Shown here in pieces: positions 1 to 9,944 of a DNA stretch of 41,320 nucleotides. The DNA comes from Pirellulaceae bacterium (lineage in GTDB: Bacteria > Planctomycetota > Planctomycetia > Pirellulales > Pirellulaceae): the NCBI GenBank assembly GCA_024102795.1, contig JAGFJK010000219.1, positions 1 through 41,320 of the forward strand, in the 5' to 3' direction. The notes below the pieces were generated by a model, which worked only from the letters and a program-made list of their open reading frames with translations, made no database searches and was not told the DNA's origin. Within the stretch, counting starts at the first letter, position 1; each line of letters begins with the position of its first letter. The translations under genes and the position numbers were made by a program.

Positions 1-3000
1 CGTCGTTATCGACCGTCAGCACGCGGCCCAGGTAGTCGTAGGTGTAAGCGTAGGTGCTATCCGCATCCGAGGCCTCGGTCAATTGACTGGCCGCGTCGTA
101 CGTGTAGCTGATGTCGCGGACTTCGGAACCCGAAAGCAGCGCGGCCGCGTCGCCGTTCATCCGGGGCTGATCCACGCCGGCGTGCATCCCGACGAACGTC
201 ACCGTCCAAGGTCCGCCCGCCGAACCGCTGACCGTCACGTTGTCGATGCCGTTGAGGTCTTCCAGGGCAGATTCGACCTCGGCCGCCGTGGCGTCGAAGT
301 CGATCTCGGCCGTCGTCTCGCCCTGGAATGCCAGTCGCAGCACCCCGTCGTCCTCGTTGGCCAGCGTGACCGTCTGCACTTCATTATTCGTGGAGCCGCC
401 CTGTGTGTCCGTGGCCTCGATATCGGTGATGGTCCCCATCCCCCAGACGTTGCTCGAATCGACAGTCGTCTGGGCGACGTTCGTTCCCGCCAACCCTGCG
501 GCGAAAGTGATCTGCCACTCCTGCGTGTCCAGCCAGTCCGTGGTCTTCGTGACACTGACTTCGCCAGCGTCGATGTTCGAGAGGCCTTCCAATGCCGACT
601 GAACGGTCGCGGCGCTCGCGTCCCAGGCGATCCCGCTGGTCGTGTGTCCGTCGAAGGTAAGCGTGAACGTGCCGCTGCTGAGCATGCCCATGTCATCGCT
701 GAAGCCCACTCGCTGCACTTCGTCCGTCAGGCCGCCCTCGGTCGTCGTGGCAATGGTGATGGTCGGTACCGGGCTGGCATCGTCGTACCATTTCTCGTGC
801 GTCGGCCGGTCCATCGCATCATACTCGAATTGCACGGCCCGCTCGTTACGGTCGAGTACCTTGGCTGTGCGTCCCAGCGAATCGTAATAGAACGAGCGGG
901 CGTCATCCAACTCGTTGGTTTCCATCGTCACCCGCCCGACGCCGTCATACGAGTAAGTCGTGGTGTTGTTGACCGGGTCCTTGACGGTGAGCAGATTGCC
1001 CGCATCGTCGTAGGTGAACCGTGTGACACCACCCTCCGGATCGGTGAGCGTGGCGATCCGACCATTGATAGCATACGTGTACGCGGTCACGGAGGCCGTC
1101 AGCGACCCCGCCCCGTCCGGGTCTTCCAGTGTGATCGACGTGATCCGATCCAGCACGTCGTAGGCGTAGGTCGTCTTGTTCCCAGCGTCGTCCGCCACCC
1201 CGGTGCGCCGCCCAAAGTCGTCGTAACTGAACGTGGTTTCCCGGCCGAGCGGATCGGTCACGGTATCGAGCAGACCGCGAGCGCTGTAGGCGTAGCTGGT
1301 TTCAGGCGCTGACAACGGTCCGGTTGCATCCGGGTCCGGCAGGGTGATCTTGGTGACGCGCCGCAGGTTGTCGTATTCGTACGATGTCACTCCGCCCAGC
1401 GGGTCGGTGATGCCGGTCACCAGGCCGAGGTCGTTGTAGGCATAGGCGATCTCCGGCGAGGCCAGCGATCCGCCGCCGTCCGGGTCCGGCAGCGTAATCG
1501 TGGTGATGCGGCCTTCATCGTCAAATTCAAACGCCGTTACTCGGGAAAGCGGGTCGGTCACGCTGATCAGCCGCCCCGCGTCGTCATAGCCAAGGCTGGT
1601 CGCGGATGCGGACTGCCCGCCGGCACCGTCCGGGTCCGGCTCGGTGACGCTGACCACCCGGTCTCGGCTGTCATAGGCGTACGTGGTCTTCCGCTGCCAG
1701 GAGTCGGTGAACCCCGTGTAGCGGCCAATCGCGTCGTAGGCGTGGATCATCGTGGGACGGCCCATGGCGCCGGAGCCATCCGGGTCGGGCAGCTCGACTT
1801 TGGTGAGCAAGCCCCGTTCGTCGTACGTGTAGTCCGTTTCGTAGCCACGGGCGTCCGTGACCTGGATCAACCGCCCGGCGGCGTCATAGCCGTATTGAAC
1901 CGTGGGACCCTCGGGTGGGTCCATCATCTCCACGTTTTGAATCACCCTCAGCAGGTGTCCCGCCGCGTCGTATTCATACACCGTCTCCTCGTCCAGCGGA
2001 TTCGTGACCTTGATCAGACGGGCCAGGTTGTCATACACGTAGTCCGTTTCGTCGGTGCCGATTGTGCCGCTCTTCATTTTGGTACGCCGGTCGGCCGCGT
2101 CATACTGATACTCCAGCGTGGCCGAACCGTCCATCCAGACCTCGCCGACGACAGTCAAGTTGCCGCGGGCGTCGTACGTGTAGGTCGACTCGGGCGCGGT
2201 CAGCGGTCCCGCGCCGTCCGGGTCCGGGCGCGTCACGCCGACCAGCCAGCCACGACTGTTGTATTGGTAGTCCGTATCATTATCGAGTGCGTCGGTCACG
2301 GTGGCCACTTGCCCGATGGCATCGTAGGCGTAGGTCGTGGTCGCGCTTTCGCGGTCGGTCACGGAGGTCAAGCGGGCGAGCGCGTCATAGGTGTAGCTGG
2401 TCGTGTGGCCCAACTCGTCGGTGACGTCGGTCAGGTTGTCCGCCGTATCGTATTCGAACGATGTGGTCGTCTGGTCGTCGTAGGTGATCGTGTCCAACCG
2501 CCCGTAGCTGTCGTAGTCATACTCCGTGACCGAGGCGCTGAGCGGACCCGCCGGCGCCGCCCCGTCGGGGTCCGGAGTCGTCGCCGATGTCACCCGCCCG
2601 CCCGAGTCATATGTGTAGGTCCAGACGCCACTGCCGGCATCGGTCAGTTCCGTCAGGTTGCCGTAGGCGTCGTAATCGAAACTGGTCTCGTTGCCCAGTT
2701 CATCGGTGGCCACTTCCACAAGATTGAATGACGACTCGTACGACCAGGTCCGGGTACCGCCGAGCGGATTGCGTTGGTACATAAGGTTGCCCAGAGCGTC
2801 GTATCCCAGTACCGTCACGGGACTGGTCAACGAACCCGTGCCATCGGGGTCTTCCTGGGTGATGCGGACCGGCTGGCCGTGGCTATTGCGTTCGGTGAGC
2901 GTCTCGCTATCGAGCGGATCGCTCCAATAGGTGACATTGCCGAAGCGATCCGTCTTGAATTTGCTGACAACCGTGGCGTTTGTCGTATCACCCTGGGGAT

Positions 3001-4530
3001 CGGCGGCGGTGAGACTGTTGCCGCTGGTTCCGGTTGGCAGGCCAAGCGTCTGCATGGGCTTGAACTGCCGGGAGTTCGAGTCGGGATAGGCAATGGCCGT
3101 CAGCCGATGGTGGGAGCCGTAGGTGAAGTCCGTGTCGTCGTCCAAGTGGTTGGTGATCGTGGTGAGCAAGTGGCTCGTGGCGTCGTACGAGAACTCGGTT
3201 ACCGGGCTGGCGAGCGCCCCGCCGCCGTCGGGATCGGGCTGGGTGATGCTCGCGAGTCGGCCGCTGCCGTCGTAGGCCAGCGTCGCCGTACGACTGGCGA
3301 AGTCGGTGACCGACGTCAACCGCCCGCTGGTGTAGGTGAATGTGGTCTCCCGACTGAAAGGATCGGTAATCTTGGTCAGCAGCCCGCTGGTGTAGGTGTA
3401 GCCGACCGTGTTGCCGTTGCGGTCTTCGCGGGACGTGAGTTGTCCCGAGCTGTTGAACGTGGACTCAATGCCGTGCTTGTCGGTCAGCGAGTAGGTGCCG
3501 GAATCCAGTTCCAGCGTGGAAAAGGTGACATCGCCTTCGGCCGGATCGAATCCCCCGCCACCGTCCTCGGCGAACCACAATGCGTCGCCGGTCGATTGCA
3601 CCCAAAGTACGCCGCCCGTTTCGACAACCAATTCATCGATGCCCTCCAATTGCCAACCACGACCGAACGGATGCGTGGCCCCTCCACGATTGACGATGTC
3701 GTGGTAGCCGTCGTAGATGTGCGAGACCAACGAGCTCGATATGTCAGTCGTAAGATCGACCGAGTAATCATAGCGGCCGGTCGAAAGCGATGTCGCGTCG
3801 TACTGCAAGGCGAACCGCAGCGAATCGCCGGCCGACAGGCCCGTCGTGTCGAACTCGTAGGTCGTGCCCGTGGAGTAGTTGAAGGTCAGTTCAGCGGTGA
3901 TCTCATCCGGGACCGAACTGCTATCTTGCAGAAACGTCTCGACCACGATGATCGGTTCCGGCAGCGTGCCCGAGTCGTACAGGAGAAACAGCCCGGGAGT
4001 CAGCGGTTCGGCAACTTCCAGATCGCCGGTCAGCAAGTTGCTGCCCGCTCGCGCTCGCGCTTCCAGGTTGGTCCGGGGTCCCAGGTGACCGCCAACGGCG
4101 ATGGAAACCGCCACGATGTTGCCGTAGTCCGTGCCGTCGTTCAGTTGGTAGGTAAACGTGTCGACACCCACGAAACTGGTATCGGGCGTGTACGTGAAGG
4201 TCCCGTTGGAGCCGCTGAAACCGGTCACGGAACCATTACTGGGACTGTCCACGATCGATGCGGTGAGCGAGTCGCCTTCGGGATCCCAGTCGTTGTCCAG
4301 CAGCGTCGTATCCGAGGTCGTGATGGTCAGCGCGGTATCCTCTGCGGTGAAGTAGCTCGCGTCGGGCAGCGCCACCGGCGCGCCGTTCAGAACCACGCGA
4401 GGTTCCAATTGCTCCAGCCGAAGCAGGACGCGGAAGTGCGGGCTTCGCCTCTTGACCGCGCTGCGGGAACGTCTACCGTCTTGAGGCTTTGAGGCTTTGA
4501 GGCTTTGAGGCTTTGAGCGGCGCGTGACAT
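1..4530 (-). CDS. Giant RHS/YD-repeat surface protein, 5' part; start codon out of frame with body
   Basis: The minus strand is open across the whole stretch and runs off the left edge (about 1500 codons seen). Reading from the N-terminus: a basic segment, the planctomycete motif LEQLEPRVVL (about 4395-4425), a cadherin/Ig-like repeat (GTFTYTPDTSFVGVDTFTY, near 4150-4200), then from about 3500 a long run of YD repeats such as TYAYDALG and DPLGRVT with recurrent PDPDG linkers. RHS proteins are large secreted or surface-bound beta-cage proteins, often with a toxin at the C-terminus; that end lies outside the window. The only ATG with a good ribosome site (GGAGGAG, ATG at 4528-4530) opens a 47-aa frame that stops at 4387. 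The RHS frame has no ATG between an upstream TAG and the LEPR motif. Losing one 8-bp repeat unit would join the two frames. Family assignment is firm; whether the gene is on, off or broken is open. Confidence 0.85.
4480..4517. repeat. 8-bp tandem repeat (GCTTTGAG x4 plus partial) inside RHS 5' coding region
   Basis: Four perfect GCTTTGAG units (4486-4493, 4494-4501, 4502-4509, 4510-4517) follow a partial CTTGAG. On the coding strand the unit is CTCAAAGC, starting 10 nt after the ATG. Eight is not a multiple of three, so each unit gained or lost shifts the frame. Three or six units would put the ATG in frame with the LEPR/RHS body; the four present do not. Confidence 0.95.
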
Positions 4531-4701
4531 CGTCACTCCTCCCTGGCGATTGTCGCTAGCATCGCATGACGGAGCGAACTCGATGCGTTGAGGAACGTCG
4601 CAATCCAACACTCACTACGAGCGCCAGCCGCGATGACCAGTGCCAACCGAGACCCATGGACATGAGCCGTGCCCGAATGGGCATTCATAAGGGTTCGATA
4701 G

Positions 4702-4730
4702 AGTAGAGCAGTTCGATTTGGTCATGTCAA
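4702..4730 (-). promoter_or_regulatory. Possible sigma70-type promoter for the RHS gene
   Basis: On the minus strand TTGACA (4730-4725) is followed after 17 nt by TCTACT (4707-4702), about 170 nt upstream of the RHS ATG. The -35 is perfect and the -10 matches 4 of 6. Planctomycete promoters are poorly defined, so this is a suggestion only. Confidence 0.3.
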
Positions 4731-4745
4731 TCAACAATCCTAAAC

Positions 4746-4760
4746 AAGTGCCAGGCGCTT
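4746..4760. repeat. Imperfect palindrome on the 3' side of the RAYT remnant
   Basis: AAGTGCCAGGCGCTT is an imperfect dyad just past the stop of the transposase remnant. It shares its layout (AAG..G-CCAGG/TCAGG-..CTT) with the palindrome at 5383-5401 on the other side of the gene, as expected for REP-like elements mobilised by a RAYT. Confidence 0.45.
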
Positions 4761-4770
4761 AGGCGGCCGC

Positions 4771-5340
4771 TCAGGGCCGGTACCCAAGACAAAGGTGTGA
4801 ACCACAACAAAGCACTGTCATGGCGGTCAGGCACCTCAATGGGGCTTTGGGGAATGTCGCGGGCCGGTCGCGACCGCGGCCCGTTGATTCCAGGCCCAGA
4901 CGGCGCACAGTGGTCGAGGCCCATGACGCGTCGCCGAACGGCATGCGTCTGGAAATCGAACGCTGCGTTTCCCTCCGCTGTTTGCCAGTCAGCGGAGCCG
5001 CGATGAGGTCGATCCAGTTTGGGCGCCGAGGGATCGGACAGGCCGCCAGCAGCGACCTTTCCGCCCTGGTGCCGTCTGCCCACCGCCAGACTATGCCGAA
5101 CCGCCCCACCTCGCCGTCAACCTTCGGGCTGACGACCATGTGCCAGGGACTCGGCAGCAGACAAGACGCGCACTGCCTGGCTTGCGAGCGTTCCAGCGCC
5201 GCGACCATCATCCGCTCAAACGCCTCGAACTCCTCTGTCGTGAGGAAGATCCGCTCGCACCGGTTGCCCCGGTTGAGTACGTGATAGACGCCGTTCGCCT
5301 CGTCCACCCTTGGGTGGTCTCGCCACGCAACTGTTCCCAA
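4771..5340 (-). pseudogene. REP-associated tyrosine transposase (RAYT, Y1/IS200-like), decayed
   Basis: The N-terminal part has the RAYT signature NGVYHVLNRGN and FEAFERMMVAALE. The C-terminal part has the family's typical tail: PIPRRPNWIDLI, then RRMPFGDASW and RRLGLEST. The centre is missing: after WRWADGTRAERS the sequence jumps to the tail, omitting about 70 residues that normally carry the catalytic tyrosine region. The HUH metal motif, normally PNHWH, reads PSPWH, so the first histidine is lost. It is therefore inactive. Functional RAYTs are single-strand transposases that move REP palindromes; here small palindromes lie on both sides. The start at 5340 is arbitrary for a broken gene. 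Confidence 0.8.
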
Positions 5341-5361
5341 ATACCAGGCAGCGCAACGCCC

Positions 5362-6207
5362 CTACTTTGCCCTGTCATCCATAAAGGTACCTGACACCTT
5401 TTCGGAAGTCCGGGGAAACTGCCGCGTAATCGCCAGGACCTGCGGCAGCACGGCCTGGCTGCAGCCGACGCCCTCTCCGCCGTGAATCGTGGGCTGGCCG
5501 TTCCAGTCGGTGAACGCGCCGCCGGCCTCTTCCAGGATCGGCTGTAATGCGGCCGCGTCCCAGACGCTCATTTCCGCATCGACCATCGCATCGGCCCGGC
5601 CGGTGGCGACCAGCAGGTATCCATAACAGTCGCCCCAGGTGCGGGTGATCGAGGCGGCCGCTTCGAGCTGCCGGTAGGCCTCGTCCGCTCCCCGCCGCCG
5701 GAACGAATCAACCTGCGATGTCAGGAACACGCCATCAGCCAGCGAGGACCGCTGAGCCACTCGTGCAGGCACGGCCGCCGCACCGTGCCGCTGGTACCAG
5801 GCCCCTTGCCCTTTGGCCGCGTACACGCATTCGTCCAGGGCCGGAATCAGAATCACCCCGACCAGGCTGGCACCCTCGCGGGTCACTCCCACGAGCGTCC
5901 CGTACAAGGGCACGCCCGTGATGAACGACTTCGTGCCGTCGATCGGATCCAGGATCCACTGGAAACCGCTGCTGCCGTCTGACTGGCCAAACTCCTCGCC
6001 CACGATCCCGTCGTCCGGAAACCGCTCACCGATCCGCTGGCGCAAGTGCAGTTCGGCCTGCCGATCGGCGACCGTGACGGGCGAGCGGTCGGCCTTGCGT
6101 TCCACTTGGAAGTTGTCTTGCTGGAAGTAGTTCAGCGTCAGCCGGCCAGCCTCGCGAGCGGCCGCCAGCGCCAGTTCCAGGCGGGCTTGGATTTCGGCGT
6201 CGGGCAC
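5362..6207 (-). CDS. hisN: Inositol-monophosphatase-family phosphatase, HisN-like (histidinol-phosphatase)
   Basis: A protein of about 281 aa with the Mg-dependent phosphatase core: GEEFG (first metal ligand), DPIDGTKSF (central metal and phosphate site) and WDAAALQPILEEAGG (C-terminal metal Asp). The DPIDGTKSFITGVPLYGTLVG stretch resembles HisN-type histidinol-phosphatases more than SuhB, but substrate choice within this family is hard to read from sequence. I chose the GTG at 6205-6207 (preceded by GGAG at about 10 nt) because homology begins there; an upstream ATG at 6348 would add a non-homologous extension. The C-terminus (KVSGTFM) is encoded by the palindrome at 5383-5401, so the gene end appears to have been extended by a repeat. 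Divergent from the DUF1501 gene. Confidence 0.8.
   Translation of the reverse strand: MPDAEIQARLELALAAAREAGRLTLNYFQQDNFQVERKADRSPVTVADRQAELHLRQRIGERFPDDGIVGEEFGQSDGSSGFQWILDPIDGTKSFITGVPLYGTLVGVTREGASLVGVILIPALDECVYAAKGQGAWYQRHGAAAVPARVAQRSSLADGVFLTSQVDSFRRRGADEAYRQLEAAASITRTWGDCYGYLLVATGRADAMVDAEMSVWDAAALQPILEEAGGAFTDWNGQPTIHGGEGVGCSQAVLPQVLAITRQFPRTSEKVSGTFMDDRAK
5383..5401. repeat. Palindrome (AAAGGT-7-ACCTTT) overlapping hisN 3' end
   Basis: Perfect 6-bp arms AAAGGT and ACCTTT with a 7-nt centre. It codes for the KVSGTF residues at the end of the HisN-like protein. It lies on the 5' side of the RAYT remnant and resembles the palindrome at 4746-4760. Probably a REP-type element. Confidence 0.55.
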
Positions 6208-6284
6208 GGTTGGTTCACTCCGGTTTGCACGCTTGGCACTGGTCCATCCAGGAGGCAGAATTTCCCATTCTATCAGAGCTGAAA

Positions 6285-6313
6285 TTGGTTTGCGGCGGCC
6301 GAATCTGTTATAA
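6285..6313 (+). promoter_or_regulatory. Possible promoter of the DUF1501-WD40-FAD gene set
   Basis: TTGGTT (6285-6290), a 17-nt spacer and TTATAA (6308-6313) lie 35 nt before the DUF1501 ATG. Both hexamers are near sigma70 consensus. The ribosome site AAGGAG follows at about 6338-6343. Confidence 0.4.
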
Positions 6314-6348
6314 CCTGAAACGCGAGCCATCCCTGGGAAGGAGCACAC

Positions 6349-7707
6349 ATGCTGACGATTTCAGGTTCGGACTATCGGCTGTGCGACGGTGTTTCGCGGC
6401 GATCGTTTCTGCGGCTGGGCGGGCTGGCGCTGGGTGGACTGACGCTGCCACAACTGCTGCGGGCCGAAGCGGGCGCCGGGTTGGGGCGGTCGCAGAAGTC
6501 GGTGATCATGATCTTCCTGTCCGGCGGCCCGCCGCACCAGGACACGTTCGACCTGAAGATGGACGCTCCGGTGGAGATCCGCGGCGAGTTTCAGCCGATC
6601 GCGACCCGCGTGCCGGGGATCCAGATCTGCGAGCATCTGCCGCGGCTGGCCGGCCTGATGGACCGCCTGGTGCCGATCCGCACGCTGGTCGGTTCCGAGG
6701 GGCGTCACGCGGCGTTTCAATGTCTGACCGGCCAGGGTTCGCAGGGCCAGCCGGCCGGTGGCTGGCCGTCGTTCGGTTCGGTCGTGTCGCGGCTGCACGG
6801 GCCCGCTCGTCCGGGCACGCCTCCGTTTGTGAGCCTGACACCGCGCATGAAGACTTCCGGCTGGGCCGATCCGGGACAACCGGGCTTCGTCGGTCCCGCG
6901 CACGCTCCGTTCACTCCTTATGCCGACGGCCAGGCCAACCTGACCCTGGACGGCGTTTCGCTGGACCAGTTGACCGACCGCCGCGAGCTGAACCAACGCC
7001 TGGATCGCCTGCGCCGCGACGCGGACGCCAGCGGCGCGATCGAGGGGCTGGATGCTTACCAGCGGCAAGCGTTCGAGATTCTCACGTCGAGCCAGTTGGC
7101 CGAAGCGCTGGACGTGGATCGGGAGGAGCCCAGCGTGCGGGAACGATACGGATACGGCTCGCCCGAACCGGCCGGCTACGGCGACGCCGGCCCGCTGATG
7201 AACGAATACTTCCTGGCCGCCCGGCGGCTGGTCGAAGCGGGCGTGCGGGTTGTCAGCCTGGCCTACGGGCGCTGGGACTGGCACGGCCGTCCGCACGGCA
7301 CGAACTTCGAGAACGCCCGCGACCATCTGCCGCGGCTGGACCAGGGACTGTCCGCCCTGATCGAGGACCTGGAGGAGCGGCGGATGCTGGACGATGTGTC
7401 GATCGTGGTCTGGGGCGAATTTGGCCGCACGCCGCGGATCAACAAGAAGGGCGGCCGGGATCACTGGCCGCAAGTGGGCTGCGCGCTGCTGGCGGGCGGC
7501 GGGATTCGAGCCGGCCAGGTGATCGGCGCCACGAACCGGCTGGGCGAACACGCCGTGGACCGGCCGGTGCACTTCCAGGAAGTCTTCGCCACGCTGTACC
7601 ACAACCTGGGACTGGACATCAATCGGGTGACGATCCCCGACTTGCACGGCCGGCCCCGCTACCTGATCGACCACGCCCAGTACCAGCCCCTGCCCGAACT
7701 CGTGTGA
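6349..7707 (+). CDS. DUF1501 protein with Tat signal
   Basis: 452 aa. A twin-arginine signal ([16 protein letters not shown], residues about 16-31) predicts folded export by Tat. The body matches the DUF1501 family, related to the alkaline-phosphatase/sulfatase fold: [21 protein letters not shown] near the N-terminus, [16 protein letters not shown], then GGRDHWPQ. The length is typical. DUF1501 proteins are abundant in planctomycetes and are often next to cytochrome-type DUF1549/DUF1553 genes; no such partner is here. The biochemical role is unknown. A strong AAGGAG precedes the ATG. The WD40 gene follows after 7 nt, suggesting one transcript. Confidence 0.9.
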   Translation: MLTISGSDYRLCDGVSRRSFLRLGGLALGGLTLPQLLRAEAGAGLGRSQKSVIMIFLSGGPPHQDTFDLKMDAPVEIRGEFQPIATRVPGIQICEHLPRLAGLMDRLVPIRTLVGSEGRHAAFQCLTGQGSQGQPAGGWPSFGSVVSRLHGPARPGTPPFVSLTPRMKTSGWADPGQPGFVGPAHAPFTPYADGQANLTLDGVSLDQLTDRRELNQRLDRLRRDADASGAIEGLDAYQRQAFEILTSSQLAEALDVDREEPSVRERYGYGSPEPAGYGDAGPLMNEYFLAARRLVEAGVRVVSLAYGRWDWHGRPHGTNFENARDHLPRLDQGLSALIEDLEERRMLDDVSIVVWGEFGRTPRINKKGGRDHWPQVGCALLAGGGIRAGQVIGATNRLGEHAVDRPVHFQEVFATLYHNLGLDINRVTIPDLHGRPRYLIDHAQYQPLPELV

Positions 7708-7714
7708 CTCCATC

Positions 7715-8614
7715 ATGCCGCGCCTGCTGCATACGCTGATGCATCCCAATTCGGTGTACGCCGTCTGCTTTTCGCCCGATGGCCGGCGGCTGGCTTCCGG
7801 CAGCCTGGACAACACGATCAAGCTGTGGGATGCCGACTCGGGCGGCGAACTGTTGCGGCTGCGGGGACACGGGGACGGCGTCTGCGGAGTGGCCTTCGCG
7901 CCCGACGGCAAGTCGCTGTATTCGGCCAGCCTGGACCGGTCGCTGAAAATCTGGGACGTGGCCAGCGGCGGCCTGGCAGCCACGCTGGCCGGGCACCAGG
8001 ACTACCTGGAGTGCATGGCCCTGTCGCCCGATGGCCGGCTGCTGGCCTCGGCCGGCTACGACCTGACGATCCGCGTCTGGGACCTGGCGGGGCGAAGCGT
8101 GCAGCGAACCTTGCTCGGACACACCGACGCCATCTACGGTCTGGCCTTTTCGCCCGACAGCCAGCAACTGGCCTCGGCCGGCTACGACAACACGCTGCGC
8201 GTGTGGGACATCTCGACCGGCAAGCAGGTGCGGGATCTGCGCGGGCACTCGGGAGCCGTACAGTGCGTCGCCTACACGCCCGATGGCAAGTGGCTGGTGT
8301 CGGGCGGCAGCGACCAGTCGATCCGCTTCTGGGATCCGGCGATCGGCCAGGAGCAATCGCGGCTGGCCGGAGACGATCGGTATGTGAAGTGTCTGGCCTG
8401 GACTTCCGGGAGGCAGCCGCCGGCCGCAGTGGGCGCCGCGGGCGGAGCGGACGGCCGCGTGCGGTTGATCGAGTCGCCCACGCACGTGCTGCGCGAGACG
8501 TTCGCCGCGCACGACAACACGGTCTACAGCCTGGCGTTCTCGCCGGACGGCCGGCGACTGGCCTCCGGCAGCTTCGACCGCACGATCAAGCTCTGGCAGC
8601 TAAGCGAAGCGTGA
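7715..8614 (+). CDS. WD40-repeat protein, single seven-bladed beta-propeller
   Basis: 299 aa made almost wholly of seven WD40 units of about 42 residues, each with a GH (or H) turn, SPDG(R/K).LASGS and D.TI(K/R)(L/V)WD. The sixth blade is divergent (no WD, Ala/Gly-rich insertion). Seven blades close one propeller, so this is probably a stand-alone protein-binding scaffold. I see no signal peptide or catalytic domain, so a cytoplasmic location is likely. There is no clear Shine-Dalgarno at the ATG, which follows the DUF1501 stop by 7 nt. Its stop overlaps the next start (GTGA), implying coupled translation with the flavoprotein. The partner is unknown. Confidence 0.9.
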   Translation: MPRLLHTLMHPNSVYAVCFSPDGRRLASGSLDNTIKLWDADSGGELLRLRGHGDGVCGVAFAPDGKSLYSASLDRSLKIWDVASGGLAATLAGHQDYLECMALSPDGRLLASAGYDLTIRVWDLAGRSVQRTLLGHTDAIYGLAFSPDSQQLASAGYDNTLRVWDISTGKQVRDLRGHSGAVQCVAYTPDGKWLVSGGSDQSIRFWDPAIGQEQSRLAGDDRYVKCLAWTSGRQPPAAVGAAGGADGRVRLIESPTHVLRETFAAHDNTVYSLAFSPDGRRLASGSFDRTIKLWQLSEA

Positions 8615-9798
8615 CAGAAACCACCTGCTGCATCGTGGGAGCCGGGCCGGCGGGAGTGCTGCTGGCGTGGCTTCTGGCCCGGCAGGGCATCGACGTCACG
8701 CTGCTGGAACGGCATGACGACTTCCACCGCGATTTTCGCGGAGACACGTTGCATCCCGGCGCGCTGGAACTGCTGGATCGCGTGGGGCTGGCCGAGCGGG
8801 TATTGGAGATCCCTCACAGCCGGATGCAGAAGCTGGTGTTCCACACCCAGCGGGAAGCGGTCACGGTGGCCGACCTGAGCCGGCTGAGAACCCGGTTTCC
8901 GTTTGTCGCCTTGTTGCCCCAGGCCAGGTTCCTGGAACTGCTGGCCACGGACGCTCGCCGCTTTCCTGGCTTTCGCCTTGTGATGGGGGCAGACGCCAGG
9001 CAACTGATCTGGGACGGCGACCGGGTGAGCGGAGTGCGGTATGTGGACGCCGACCGCGACACGCACGAGGTGCGTTGCCCGCTGGTCGTGGCCACCGATG
9101 GCCGCTGGTCGCGCCTGCGGCGCGAAGCGGGCTTGCCGGCGATCGTCGCCGCTGCCCAGATCGACCTGCTCTGGTTTCGCTTGCCTCGTCACGAGGGACA
9201 AACGGGCGGCGGCTACTTCGCGCCGGGTGGCTACATGATCGTGCTGGAACGGCAGGCCGAGTGGCAAATCGGCTTCGTCATCGCCAAGGGGACTTTCAAC
9301 GAGCGCCGGGAAGCGGGCATCGCCGCTCTGCGCGAGCAGGTTGGCCGGCTGGCTCCGGGGCTGGCGCGCAGCGCCGACCGGCTTGCCGACTGGGACCAGG
9401 TCCGGCTGCTGTCGGTTCACGCCGACCGCCTGCGGCGCTGGTACCGTCCGGGGCTGCTCTGCCTGGGCGACGCGGCACACGTCATGTCACCGGTCGGTGG
9501 CGTGGGGATCAACTACGCCTTGCTGGATGCCTGGGCGGCCGCCGACGTGCTCGCCCGGCCACTGCAGTCCGGGCATGTCACGCCGCGCGATTTACGGGCC
9601 GTGCAGCGCCGCCGCCAGTGGCCCACCCGGATCGTGCAGACGCTGCAAGCTCTGGATCAGCGGCTGTTGATCGAGCCCGCCCTGCGAACGCGCCGCGGCA
9701 ATTATCGCCTGCCGTTCTGGTTCCGCTGGCCACTTCGCTGGCCGGTCCTGCGCGACCTGCCGGCCCGCCTGTTCGCGTTCGGGCTTGGCAAGCGGTAA
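8611..9798 (+). CDS. FAD-dependent monooxygenase/oxidoreductase (PHBH/UbiH-like)
   Basis: 395 aa. The N-terminal Rossmann motif CIVGAGPAGVLLAWLLARQG binds the FAD ADP moiety. A DG motif follows (VVATDGRWSRLR), and the C-terminal GD motif LCLGDAAHVMSPVGGVGIN contacts the ribityl chain. These three motifs define the group A flavin monooxygenases, which hydroxylate aromatic or similar substrates with NAD(P)H. The substrate cannot be told. The GTG start at 8611-8613 overlaps the WD40 stop by 3 nt. The stop codon lies inside a 47-bp direct repeat shared with the opposing gene, so the two genes probably once overlapped tail to tail. Confidence 0.85.
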   Translation: MTETTCCIVGAGPAGVLLAWLLARQGIDVTLLERHDDFHRDFRGDTLHPGALELLDRVGLAERVLEIPHSRMQKLVFHTQREAVTVADLSRLRTRFPFVALLPQARFLELLATDARRFPGFRLVMGADARQLIWDGDRVSGVRYVDADRDTHEVRCPLVVATDGRWSRLRREAGLPAIVAAAQIDLLWFRLPRHEGQTGGGYFAPGGYMIVLERQAEWQIGFVIAKGTFNERREAGIAALREQVGRLAPGLARSADRLADWDQVRLLSVHADRLRRWYRPGLLCLGDAAHVMSPVGGVGINYALLDAWAAADVLARPLQSGHVTPRDLRAVQRRRQWPTRIVQTLQALDQRLLIEPALRTRRGNYRLPFWFRWPLRWPVLRDLPARLFAFGLGKR

Positions 9799-9833
9799 CC
9801 CGTCCACAGCGGCCACCAGCAGTGCACGGCTTG
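9787..9833. repeat. 47-bp direct repeat, left copy
   Basis: 45 of 47 bases match 10308-10354, in the same orientation. It contains the stop codon of the FAD gene. Read on the minus strand it would encode HCWWPLWTGYRLP, nearly the C-terminus of the methyltransferase gene, so it is a copy of that gene's end. Confidence 0.9.
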
Positions 9834-9944
9834 GGGTCACTACCTCCCGTGAACGCCGAGAGCCGTGACATTAACTCAGACTTAGTTCCTTCTTGGCGAC
9901 GGAGACGTTCAGTAGCGCTCGGTCCCTTTCATCCACGGTTCCAA

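Noticed and set aside
83..4492. Several long plus-strand open frames (409, 329 and 572 codons)
   Set aside because: They are antisense to the YD-repeat gene; their Val/Arg-rich sequence with recurring VGVGR-like motifs mirrors the repeat on the other strand and matches no family.
6361..7983. 540-codon minus-strand frame
   Set aside because: Antisense to the DUF1501 and WD40 genes, which have clear motifs, ribosome sites and operon spacing.
7825..9798. 657-codon frame including the FAD oxidoreductase
   Set aside because: The first 262 codons are the WD40 gene read in the wrong frame; the flavoprotein starts at the GTG at 8611.
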